Positions 24,831 to 35,530 of a DNA stretch of 64,000 bases are shown here, in pieces. Position 1 is the stretch's first letter. Every line of letters starts with the position of its first letter. The position numbers and the translations under genes are program-made. The stretch comes from Tyto alba (lineage: Eukaryota; Chordata; Aves; Strigiformes; Tytonidae). The stretch spans positions 10,047,730 to 10,111,729 of the forward strand of contig NW_024881324.1 in the NCBI RefSeq assembly GCF_018691265.1, given 5' to 3'. The notes under the pieces were generated by a model. The model did not search any database, had not been told where the DNA came from, and was given only the letters and a program-made list of their open reading frames with translations.

Positions 24831-27800
24831 AAGCCTCTCTTTAACATTATGCACATAAGTGACTTGCAAAATAGGCAGTGGTCTGAACTGAGCACATGCT
24901 TAATTGCTTTGCTGGTCTGAGGCCCAAGGTATTTCTGGTAGGTGTTCACTTATTCCAAAAATTCTTGCTAGCAACTATTCCCCTATGCACAGACACCTGT
25001 GAAAAAATAAAAGCAGTATTCTTCCGTTTCCAAGCTGCTGCATTCCTTTTAACCATCCTGCCTTCCTCTGATAATACCAAGGAAATAAAAATTCTCTGTT
25101 TGAAACCTTCTTTACTAAACCAAATTATTTCCTCATGTGCTGTAGACACAAGACAAACATGAGGTCACTGAAACAATGAGATGAATCATAGCAATAAACT
25201 ATTAAGGATCCAAAGGATACACATGAACATATTTATAATTAATTCAAAACCATATATAATACATACAGACATCACACACACTAATATGTTCCCCTAATCC
25301 TTGAATGGCTGAAACACCTCTTGTCTTACAGCAGTAGGACTATTATATTTAGTTCCAAATATATCTCTGGGTTTAACCTCACTATGTGTTGTCCCCGAGG
25401 CAGTCGGTGCCTGGCGGCCTCCATCACCACAAATAGTGAAACAGTTCATAAAGGAGGTCTGAAACACCTTCGAGGAGCTGAGACATACTGAGATTCAGCT
25501 GACTTTCCCAAAGCTAGATAAACTCTTCCCCCACACATGGGACCCAACCCCATCAGCACGAAGCTGGTGACTACATGGGAAGGTTGGGGATGCCGAGTAC
25601 AGCTCAAGCACCAACAAATCCTCATCTTTCTGTTGCTGAGGTGTTTTCCGGTGTGTGCGTAATGCAGTGTTGTCCAGGAGTATCGGTCATGATTCAGGTT
25701 TTCCCACTCTGTGCTAGGTGTGCAAACACACAACAAAGGCAGGCGCTCTGCCTAAAGCTTTCCAAACCAAGCAAGATGAAATACCACAGATGGATGAAAG
25801 GAAGGCAGGGAGAAACAAAAGGAAACTCTGAGTCAGGTTGCACTATTATCTGAGAAATGCTGCTGCTTACAGAGGTGAATTTTAGCTCTTAAGAGGCTGC
25901 TTGTGGAATGGGATGAGAAATGGTCATCTTTGATTAGGAAGGAGGCAGGCAGGGAATTGCTGCACGAAGCTCACATGCCCAGAAAGTCAGGCAATGAGAT
26001 GCTTATCTTGCCAGCATGAAGTCTTGCTTCAGTCAAGTGCAAAGCTGGCACTGAAGGGACTTGAACCTGGAGCTACAACAGAGCGTGAGATTGAGCTGGG
26101 TCTGGCTGGGCTTGGATGTCCCAGAAAAACCCAATGAACAGGGTGGAGATGGTGGATTGGGGCCAAGGAGTTGTTCAGTTCAGCCATACTCATTGCTGCT
26201 AAGCTTATTCCGGACCCAGATCTACCAGAGACTTCTGCCTTTCGTTATTTTGGCTGGAGAGGATGGTGGATACCACCAGCTCCTTGCTGGGCTAGGCCCT
26301 CTCCTGGGTTCTCCCTCTTTCACTGGGAAATTGGTGAAAGGGGAAGGAAAGATTCATGGTAAACAGGGTTTCCTTTCCAACTGCAAACTGGCTCCTGTGC
26401 AAGATTTGATGGCCATGAGTGGGGGACTCTTCACTTTCTTTCCTTGATACAACCAAAAATTACTAGCTTTCTTAAGAACATTTTGACAGCAACGCTAAAA
26501 TATTGGTTTTGATTTCACTTTCCATAAAACTTCAATCTGAATTTAAAAGATACTTGGGTTTTCTTGGCTTCCTGCAGATATGCTGAAATACAAGATTTTT
26601 TTTTTAGCAGTTACCCTTTCACTATGAACTTTCAGATATGCTGCTTCACTATAAGCGTTTCTCTTTGTGAAGATGCAGTGCTTTAATTTTGATAAAGTGA
26701 AAGTCCCATCATTAATCCTTAAAACTGCAGAGCATGTGAATTACTCTTTTCTTAAAATACACATTTCTGTCAAGCCATTCATTTTTTATTTCAAATATAT
26801 TCACGTTTTCCAGCTTTCCTACTGACACATAAATTGGTATTTTCCCAGCAGTTCCCCTCTGAACACAATTTCTCATACACTGTTCAGTCAGGCAATTTCA
26901 GTTTTTAAGGTCTAATCTTTTAATTGTTTTGCTGATGAAAATTCCAATAACACGCGATTAAATCTCTGGCACATATTAGTTATTGTTTCCTTATCAGTAA
27001 TATTTACTATTTATTCTAGAGTAAATACACTGTCAGAGGACCCAGTCTGCAATACATGAGTTCATTGGCGGTTGTCTTATAGACCAGTTGGTAACTTCTC
27101 CTTCCAGAAAGCCCCACCAAAACCTTGAGAAAAAAACCTTAAAATTATCACCCCGATGAACCCTCCTTGCCTATAGCGGGCCAGAAAATCCCCAATATGC
27201 CAACTGCAGTCTCTTGGCCGATTCCAATTGTGCCAGTGAACAGCCTTTGCCAGTCCCATTAGTGAAGAGGCATGGGTTACACGCCATGTCTCTGCAGATG
27301 GGCCTCAGGACTCATCTCGGATATGGGGCAACACCACGAGTTCACTTCTTCATGCCAAAAGATCAAGAGGGCAGGAGGTGGTAAGGGTGAGATAGCTGGT
27401 CTGGGCCCGTAAACCAAAACGCTTGGGCAGGGCATTGAAGAGAGCTGCTGGCAACACCTGGGGCTCTCTCCCAAAGGGAGAGCCCTTCTCTGCTTGCCCG
27501 TGGAGGCAGGGCAGGAGCTGCGGCGGGTCAGGAGTCCGCTATCCCACTTCCAGCCACTGCTTCCCTCCTAGCTGGCCAGTCCACCTGAGCATCACTCCTC
27601 TCACACACACATAGCCCCTTGCTTCTTCTCAGTAAATCATATTTCTGCCCCCTCTTTCCTCTTTTTGCCTGAGGGCATCAGTTTTCCAGAAAGGTAAGGA
27701 CATTTGCTTGGAGGTCATTACTAATCCATTGCAGAATTAGCAGAAATTTAACAAAGGCACAACACTGTTCATAGGGAAGCTAAACACCAAAATATTCTTA

Positions 27801-28710
27801 GTATACTCTTGAAATCCAGATATTCCCCCCCGTCCTTATTGGAAAAAGATGAGCAATTCCAAAAGCATTGGATCCACCGTGATCCTTTCCACAGTGAAGA
27901 ACAAGTGAAAAGAATGCTATAATTGGAGATGGCAGGGGAGATTAAAAGAAGAAGGGGGTGTTTCCTTGGAAAAGTCAGTATGTTAATACTGAAGCCTTCA
28001 TTAGACACCTACTGTTTTTTGCTAGCTTTTTGATGAGGAATACAGAAAACATTTTTTTTTACTTAGGTGTAGAAAAGGACCTCTAGCCAAGGGAGGCACA
28101 CCCCAGGATGGTAAGTGAGCTGGTGGTAGAAGTGCTCTTCCTCTTCCAGATTCTAGACCACTTCTCAAGTGAATAGCCACAAGTCTGAACTGTTGGCTAT
28201 TGTGCAATGTGTATTTGTTTTTTCACTCCATTCTTCCCCCATATTATGATTTCTATTTTCTTTTTGGCAAAAACAATTGGGAGGGTCTTGGTTTCATTGC
28301 ACTTTGACACAAGTGTCAACACCTTGAAATATTTAACAAAATGGAATTCTTGCTGCCTGCCCAGCCCTATAATCAATGCCCTGAGGTTTCCTCAGACACC
28401 AATCTTACCAGTAAGTCTGGAAATCCTTAGGCTAAACCATGGACTAAAATACACATGCCTGCAAAGGAAAGTTGACACATATTGCCTTGAAACCCAGTTT
28501 TATGGTGAAGCAACATTTGAAGCAGAGAATCTGTGAATCCCCAGCGAATCCTTGATCCTAGAGGCCTCATCCTGGTCAGGTCCCACTGAATTCAGTCCAG
28601 TAACAGTTTAAGGAAACAGTAATCTTTCACCACAGAGCATGTGGAAGTGGTAACAGAGTAAGTGTGACAAGTGAGTGGCAGCGAGGACAGGGAAATCTCA
28701 TGTGCAGAGC
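24831..28710. other. Unique non-coding DNA, no gene seen
   Basis: Frames reach 128 codons at 26061-26447 but have no recognisable domain. An AT-rich segment at about 26890-27030 has several TAAT and ATTA words and looks enhancer-like. No other repeat family was recognised. Confidence 0.55.
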
Positions 28711-29868
28711 TATAGAATCATAGAATCAACCAGGTTAGAAAAGATCTTTAAGATCATTGAGTCCAACCATACACCTAACACTGCCAAGTCCACCACTAAA
28801 CCATGTCGCTAGGTGCCACATCTACACATATTTTAAATACCTCCAGAGATGGCGACTCAACCACTTCCCTGGGCAGCCTGTTCCAGTGTTTAACAGCCCT
28901 TCTGGTGAAGAAGGTTTTCATAATATTTAATCTAAACCTCCCCTGGCACAACTTGAGGCCATTTGCTTTTGTCCTATTGCTTGTTACTCGGGAGAAAAGA
29001 CCGACCCCCACCTCACTACAACCTCCTTTCAGGCAGTTGTAGAGTGATAAGGTCTCCCCCGAGCCTCCTTTTCTCCAGGCTGAACACCCCCAGTTCCCTC
29101 AGCCGCTCCCCACGAGACTTGTGCTCCAGACCCTTCACCAGCTCCGTTGCCCTTCTCTGGACACGCTCCAGCACCTCAATGTCTTTCTTGTAGTGAGGGG
29201 CCCGAACCTGAACCCAGCACTCGAGGTGCGGCCTCACCAGTGCCGAGTCCAGGGGACGATCCCTGCCCTGGTCCTGCTGGCCACACTGTTGCTGATACAA
29301 GCCAGGATGCCACTGGCCATCTTGGCCACCCGGGCACACGGCCAGCTCATATTCAGCCGGCTGTTGACCACCACCCCCAGGTCCTTTCCCGCCAGGCAGA
29401 TTTCCAGCCGCTCTGCCCCAAACCTGCAGTGCTGCGTGGGGTTGTTGTGACCCAAGTGCAGGACCCGGCACTGAGCCTTGCTGAACCTCATACAACTGGC
29501 CTCAGCCCATCGATCCAGCCTGTCCAGACCCCTCTGTAGAGCCTTCCTAGCCTCAAGCAGATTAACACTCCCACCCAACTTGGTGTTGTCTGCAAATTTA
29601 CCGAGGGTGCACTCGATCCCCTCATGCAGATCATTGGTAAAGATATTAAACAGAACTGACCCCAACACTGAGCCCTGGGGAACACCACTTGTGACCGACC
29701 ACCAACTGGATTTAACTTTATTCACCACAACTCTTTGGGCCCAGCCATCCAGCTAGTTTTTTACCCAGTGAAGAGTGCACCCATCCAAGCCATGTGGGAA
29801 ATGGTGTTCAAAGGCTTTACTAAAGTCTCGGTAGGCAACACCCACAGCCTTTCCCTCATCTACTAAGG
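28711..29868 (-). mobile_element. 5'-truncated CR1 LINE, minus orientation
   Basis: The plus strand starts TATAGAATCATAGAATC, the reverse complement of the ATTCTATG-type octamer tail at CR1 3' ends. It continues through the well-known bird CR1 3' UTR (AAGATC..TGAGTCCAACC, ACTGCCAAGTCCACCACTAA). The coding remnant on the minus strand then runs back to about 29868, where similarity stops after the CTTTCCCTCATCTACTAAG word. About 1.16 kb remains of an element that is about 4.5 kb when full length, the usual 5' truncation of incomplete reverse transcription. CR1 inserts without a clear poly(A) tail and often without target duplications, and none is seen. Divergence appears moderate, so this copy is much younger than the two other CR1-type LINEs in the window. 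Confidence 0.93.
28796..29868 (-). pseudogene. CR1 ORF2 reverse-transcriptase C-terminal half, disabled
   Basis: On the minus strand the order is FSKAF.., a HGLDGCTLHWVKN block, [10 protein letters not shown], the FAD-N-TKLGG active-site block, [32 protein letters not shown] and the closing [19 protein letters not shown]. This is the normal CR1 arrangement. The damage is specific. Motif A reads AFE where AFD is expected (codon at 29807-29809), and about nine residues are missing just after it. A TAG stop at 29753-29755 replaces the Trp of the KNW motif. The second active-site Asp of FADD is Asn (codon 29585-29587). One C appears lost near 29258, shifting frame before the SALVRPHLE block. Two bases are missing near 29041-29045, shifting frame before the CLKGGCSE block. 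The product cannot be functional. Confidence 0.9.
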
Positions 29869-32690
29869 TTAATGGTTGTTCTCAAACAAGAGCCACAGTG
29901 AGCTGCAACCCACTTGTTTGCAGATACCAGTCTTCTGCTTGCCTTCAGGAAACTTTTAGGGGAGGGGCACCGTTGTCTACATCTACAACTCTTCATCAAA
30001 AGCTGCATCTATTCAGCTTTTTGGGTTCTGGACACATGAATGGGAGTCTTCTCCCCTGCCCCTTGCTGTGATGACAGCCTTTCATTGCTGGTATTGGGAT
30101 GCAGCCCCCATCCAGCGAGGCTGATGGATACCCATGGACACACACGCTCTCTTCTTAAGGATTCCTTTTATTGTTCTTCTCCCTTTTTCTCCCTCCCCCC
30201 TCCCCCTTTTTTTTTTTTTTTTATTTTGTTTTGTTATTGTCACCACATAAATGAGAAGCCCTTCAGACAGAGCCTGCCGGAAAAGTCAAGACACATTCAA
30301 ATGCTCTCTTTGCATTGTTCCCAGAAGATTAATGACACGTAGGCCAACAGGCCCATAGCTCTGTTCCCGTAACCTGCATGCCAAGGGGTAACAAATGAAA
30401 GCATGCAACTGGAATTTCCACTCAGCTTGTCTCAACAGCACACGAAAAAGCTAGGACAAATCAAATTACAACTACAGAATACAACAAAGAAGTTTCCCTC
30501 TCCTTTCAAAACAAATAAACAAACAAGCAAACAAATAAGAGAACGGCCTGATTTAATTGGCGAAGTCAGGCAGCCCCAGCTGTATAACAACATCTGGGCT
30601 GTGCTTGCATTTGGCTGGAGGCTACCTGTTCATGACTACGCTAAACTCCAGCCACCAGTCCACCAGACTTTGAATATTTTTCAAGCTAGGCAGCCTGCTG
30701 CTGGCTCTCTGTAGCCAGCTCCCACAGCTGCTCCCAGGTCCCCTAACCCAGCCACGCGAGACCCCCACTGCCCCGTCCCTGACGAGGACGGGTGTCCATC
30801 CGTTTGTCCCAAATTCCAGCACCACGGCCAAAGCTGGCTGGCAGATTAACTGCTGTGCAGAGGCCTGTCACTCAGAGCCACGGGTGTCCCCCCAGGCAAG
30901 GTGGCTTCTTCATTCCAGGCTGCCAGAGCGGGAGAAAGGCAGTCACTCACTTTGAAGGGTGTCAGCAGGTTGCATGCCTCAAAAAGCAAGCGTTCAATAA
31001 ATATGCAGGTCCGGGGGCAATGTTTTGTTGTCTGACTGACTCTCCCAAAACTCTCACTGTGGCTGAGTTGCTAGTTTGGGGAGTGTGGAAAAAGAAAACA
31101 GGCTCGAGGGAGCCTGGGGTAATGGCAAAAACATCAGGTGAAGCCAGCAGACTAAGACGAAACACCAAACCCCAAAGAGCCTGGGAAAAGAAGGAAGGCA
31201 GGGTTCAGTACAGTCGTACCGATGCCAGGGTAGGTACTTTCCTGGGGGAGCCGAGAGACCCCACTAAGCCACTGAGCTAGAACCAGAAATGGAAAAGCTA
31301 ATTCCAAGCCGAAGATGGCAGAAATTTATGACTTTTCTTCTAAAAGGGTAAAATTTTGAATGCTGTTTCCTCATGCTTTCTGACTAGCCCACCTCATCTT
31401 TTTTCCTGTGAAGATGGCTTTGGGTGTGCAATCCAACCTCCAGCTGGGGAGCAAAACAAAACCCCACCGAAGCTGAGCTCTACTTCTGCCAAAGAGACCC
31501 AGGTAGTCCCTGGTATGAAAAGCAGTTGCTGGCACCCAACGTGTGCCCCAGAAATCGCTCCTATATACTATTCCCAAACTTCCCACCTTGACCCGATGCA
31601 CTGAGAGTGATGTTTACTGTTCATTTCTACATAAAGTAACATTTACTAGATATGATGAGTGAAACGCACCCATCTTGGGCATAGCTAAAAATTTTCCCCC
31701 TCCAAAACTAACTGACCATCCAGAGACTCAGCATGCAGGAGAATGTGCTGATCCCCTGGTTCTGTAAACTATCGCTCCTTATCCTGTATTTATAGCAGTA
31801 CAACAGCTATAAGTAAACTAGTAACAAGCCACCAGCTTAGTCTGTATTCCAGTCTATTTTTTTCAATTACTTTTTCTTTATTTAAACATAATTGTTCAGA
31901 CTTGCCATCTACAACAAGCCTCTGTACTTTTTTTTTTTTAATAAAACTTGCACTAATAAGAAGCCTAAAGATCATACTCCTAATACAGCTTGCTTTGGAA
32001 CACATAAAGAACTGGCAGTTTAGAAGATCTACACTGTAAAATGGCTTTACTTACACTGCATTTGCTGAGGTCTGAAGTACAGACCCAGAGCTAAAGGAAA
32101 TCACAATTTGCTTACTTCCACTGCGCTTGCTTCTGGGGAAACTGAAGCAAAAAAAGAAAAGCAATGTCTGTTTGTAGTGGCTGAGAGACAGTTGTCAAAA
32201 GTCAAATATTTTCAGACATGGGTGCCCACAGCCAGATGTTATCTCACAGAAAACAACAGCTAAATGACTGCCCTGATTTTTCCAAGGTTGCAGCATCAGC
32301 AAAGGTCGCTGCAGTCAAGCAGTGTCCAATGCCTAAAAACAAACCCGCTATTTGCGTCCATCCAAGCAGCAATGTGAAGACCAGCAGCCAGGCAACCCAT
32401 TCTTAAAATACCAATTAGCACCGTTGCCTGACCCCTACACCAACAGGTCCTTTTTGGTTGCCTACATTTCCCTCCTTGTTATTGCCTGTGATAAGACCCC
32501 ACTGATCAAACCAGGTGGTGTTTCTCTTGCCGTAGCTGCGGTTGGCAGTCCCGGCCGTCGGAGCAGACAGCCTGTGCCCTGCAGCCGTGCCAGCTGGAAC
32601 ACAGCACAGGTTCAGGGGTTGCAGATACTGAAAGATGGATTAGTGCAGTGGTTCCCCTGCAAGGGCTGCCTGACACTCATTTTTTTTTTT
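29869..32690. other. Unique non-coding DNA, no gene seen
   Basis: No gene is recognisable. The longest frame, 162 codons at 30792-31280, has no domain or compositional sign of coding. A T16 run lies at 30207-30222 and an AAAC-type tract at 30507-30538. Confidence 0.55.
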
Positions 32691-32699
32691 TTTAATTTT

Positions 32700-32800
32700 T
32701 TTTTTAATGAGGAAGGCCTGTGCTTTAAGAAAACATCCAGTCTGGATTTAGAAATTGCCAGTGAGAAGAAGGCGTTATGCAAGAAGCTATTGCAGGAGCT
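32700..32800 (-). mobile_element. Possible tiny ancient CR1/L3-like fragment
   Basis: The words CTTTAAGAAAACATCCAGTC and GATTTAGAAATTGCCAGTGA resemble a segment of the same ancient amniote LINE tail seen at 43925 and 35380, in the same orientation. The match is short and the expected GGAGAATCCAC word does not follow, so this is tentative. It falls inside a 220-codon plus-strand frame (32352-33014), which I do not regard as a gene. Confidence 0.3.
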
Positions 32801-33019
32801 GTTTGTTCCAAAACACAGCGCGGGGAATACGTGCGCACCTCTACGTGTGTGGGATGCACGCACACACACCACACACAACAAGGAAACAAGCCACAGCGCT
32901 TCATCACTTTGGTACGCGTGGAGTCTAAGCGAGTGGGCTAGCAAAACAGAGACAGATGGCAGTAAATACATAACTAGCTATTTTAAGACATTATTGTGCT
33001 TCAGCCGCTGCTGATCTCT

Positions 33020-33341
33020 CAGTCTCTCCACCACGTGCCCCCTAAATGGCAGTGTTTCCAGCCCCTCTGCTTCCCCACAACCCAGGGATGCCCCACCGAG
33101 CGACAGGTCCAAGGGGGCTCTCACAGCCCGTCCAAGGACAGTTCTCCCCGGGGAGGCCCCCCAGCCACCGCGCTCCCTGCGCCGCAACCTCAGCCGCTCG
33201 CCGCAGTGAGCGTCCAGCGCTGGGGAGCAAGCGCCGCACGCGTGTGCCGCCATCCCCCCGTGCCACGTACCGCTGGAAATTGCACTGAGCGAGGCACTGG
33301 CACGTTACAGTCCACGCTGGGATTCATTTAAATTTCCCTCC

Positions 33342-33375
<34 letters not shown>

Positions 33376-33530
33376 TTTTCCCCTCCCCGAAGGTCTCTGA
33401 GTGTATTCCTGTGGTTATTGTTCTTGGGGCCATGCAAGGGCAGTGCCCCAGAGGGGCTGGGCTGGAGCCGGGCGTGATCCACACCCACATTCCTCGCCGG
33501 TGGGAGACGGATGTCTCCTCGCAGCCTCTA
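33020..33530. promoter_or_regulatory. CpG island, possible promoter
   Basis: The core at about 33090-33325 has around 24 CpG in 235 bases by my count, with words such as GCGCCGCAACC, CCGCTCGCCGC and GCCGCACGCGTGTGCCGCC. A second GC-rich part at 33430-33530 has more CpG. The C28 run at 33340-33367 lies between them. The surrounding DNA is CpG-poor. In birds, islands of this density often mark promoters or developmental regulatory elements. No TATA box, clear first exon or strand is visible. Frames open on both strands are expected for CpG-rich DNA and match no known protein. The promoter role is an inference. Confidence 0.5.
33340..33367 (+). repeat. C28 homopolymer
   Basis: Twenty-eight C in a row, preceded by CCCT, inside the CpG island. 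The C strand could form an i-motif and the opposite strand a G-quadruplex. Such runs are hard to sequence and the length may be inaccurate. Confidence 0.9.
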
Positions 33531-34108
33531 TTTGCACAACTTATTGTATATTTCCATAGAAGGACAATGAGCATCTACCTAAGAGTAAAAAGCCTCCCGG
33601 ACAGCGAATGCTGTTACATATGTACCCAAAACAAGAGATTTGTGAAATACAGAAATTCCCTGCGTGCTTCTCCTCTGAGGTTTTGTGAGTAACTTTTTTT
33701 CTTTCATTAAGTGACAGAGTCATTTTATGAGTAATACTGTCCCATGTATTTTTGTTGTCATTCATTTCTACTTCCTATGATTTTCTTACCAGAGAAACTT
33801 CCAGAGTTCTGGAAAAGGATTTGCATAAAAAGTGCCTCTTTCATAAATGGATAGCGTCTCAAGGTCTGAAATGAAAAAGCCACAAAGATTGCCATATTCA
33901 GATGAAAATGGGAATCACTATGAGACCCTTAAACATGTTCCAGTTTTAAAAGATGCAAGCAGTCCTGCTGGCTTGAGGTACCAGTAGACAAGTGCCTGTG
34001 TTAAAAGCACAAGTTTATCTCATTACAGGCTTAGCACATGTTCTCCAGCAAAGATCAGCTGAGGGCAAGGTAACAGCGGCCTTGATGGTGTGAAGATAGG
34101 AGGCAGAC
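33531..34108. other. Non-coding DNA, nothing recognised
   Basis: AT-rich sequence after the CpG island. Short frames of under 75 codons only. Confidence 0.55.
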
Positions 34109-34190
34109 TCAATATCTTTCATTAGACCAACAGGTACAGCTGGAGACAAAGCAAGCAAGCTTTGGGGCACACCAGGGTTGATACACTCCT
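34109..34190 (+). repeat. Ancient amniote interspersed repeat fragment
   Basis: The words CAATATCTTTCATTAGACCAAC and GACAAAGCAAGCAAGCTTTGGGGCAC match, with substitutions, a repeat widespread in turtles and birds. In that repeat AATATCTTTxTTGGACCAAC is followed by an AAGCTTTCGGGC-type word. I do not assign a family name from memory. Only about 80 bases are recognisable. Confidence 0.55.
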
Positions 34191-35097
34191 ATGTTCTTAC
34201 ATTTTTCTTAGCTCTATCTGATGCTACTCGCTTTTCTATAGAGAAGCAGATGAGGACTTCACAGGTACAGATTAAAGCCTGAGAGCTGAAAGGGAGAAGA
34301 ATATACCTGTGGGACCTTGCTGACCTCAGCTGAGTACCTCTGAAGGTAACCTCCTCTCCTGTGGTACATATACAATTTACGTTGTGGTGATAAAAAATAG
34401 ATTTATTTGTGCTTTTTGGTTTTGCTGGTATGAGCACAGCTACCCAGAGAGGGAGATTTATTTCACCTCACATGAGCCATCTCAGCGCTAGGCATCTGGC
34501 ACGACCTGGTGTGTCTGGGCTCCCACCGCAGTCAGTGGAAAGAGATGAGCTCTTTCGAGGATGATTCAACCCATTTTATGACAGATATCAGAGACTAGAG
34601 GGATGAATCACCCTACAGACAGGCTTCGCGCTCTCTGATGAGGATATAGAGACTCTGGATGACTAGACTTAGTCTTAAGCGGCTAAAATTAGATGAGGCG
34701 AATCATGCCCAAAGGTGATTTTCCTCTGCTAGAAGCACTGACATTACCCACCTAGCAAAATTAGCAAGACAGCAACATCTGTCAGTGTTAACCTTCCCCT
34801 GCCTTTGCAGCTCAGGAATTTGAAGTGTCATCTGCCAAACATCCAATTCCTCCTACAGACTCCCCTCCCTTTCCAGGACCTACTGTACACACAGTTGCCC
34901 TGCGCAGATTCAACACCCCAGAAATCTTTGCTGTCCATTCCCTGTCTTTGTCTCAACAATACGGGCCCGAACACCTATGAAGGGAACAATCCTCATTTTC
35001 TATATGTTTCCAATGGGAGCTAAGGCAACTCAGAATGTCAAGAGAATAGACTCTCAGATTTAACATCTTCAATGGATCAAAGATGAGGCTTAACATT

Positions 35098-35138
35098 TGA
35101 TTTGGAGGCTTAATACTTAAGCCTCTCCCATCAAATCA
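35098..35138. repeat. Short two-stem hairpin
   Basis: TGATTTG and GAGGCTTAA on the left (35098-35113) pair with TTAAGCCTC (35117-35125) and CAAATCA (35132-35138) on the right. The loop is three bases and there is one six-base bulge. A further GAGGCTTAA copy lies just upstream at 35085-35093. The fold is shorter than a normal precursor microRNA. Confidence 0.6.
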
Positions 35139-35379
35139 GGATGAGATCCCAGTAAGCCACTTGTAATGACCAGCACCAAAATTTGTTGGATGTATATATG
35201 GGAAAACCACAAGAAACTGCCTCTGCAGTATATACCTATATGTAATACAATTACACTTCATCCCATTATAAACATGAGAGATCAATAAAGGTCTCATCCT
35301 AAACAAACTTGCCCAAACCTACTTTTGTAACATTACATAACAGAATTACAAATATGCTCATCATCAGCATACATTCCCA
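35139..35379. other. Non-coding DNA, nothing recognised
   Basis: AT-rich sequence containing several TATA-like words and no open frame of note. Confidence 0.5.
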
Positions 35380-35530
35380 GCCCTTTCTGAATCTTGATAA
35401 ATTCCTGACCTCAGTGACATCCTGCAGTAACGAGTTTCATAGTTTAATTATATTATGCAGGAGAGAATAGTTCCTTTTCTCAGCTTTGAACTTGCTACCT
35501 TTTAGATTTTTTTCAGTGTCCTTGGATAGC
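35380..35530 (-). mobile_element. Ancient CR1/L3-like LINE tail fragment
   Basis: The run CCAGCCCTTTCTGAATCT, then CAGTGACATCCTGCAGTAACGAG, TTTCATAGTTTAATTATATTATG and AATAGTTCCTTTTCTCAG follows, in order, the 3' region of an ancient amniote LINE. In the consensus I recall, a GTGGCAAxGAGTTCCACAG word precedes a TTCCTTTTxTCAGTTTxAA word. It is in the same minus orientation as the larger copy at 43925-45245. It is noncoding and highly diverged. Confidence 0.6.

Noticed and set aside
32352..33014. Longest open frame in the window, 220 codons on the plus strand
   Set aside because: It runs through a poly-T stretch (Phe runs), a possible LINE fragment and a CA-rich tract. It has no domain, and a frame of this length is not surprising in 64 kb.
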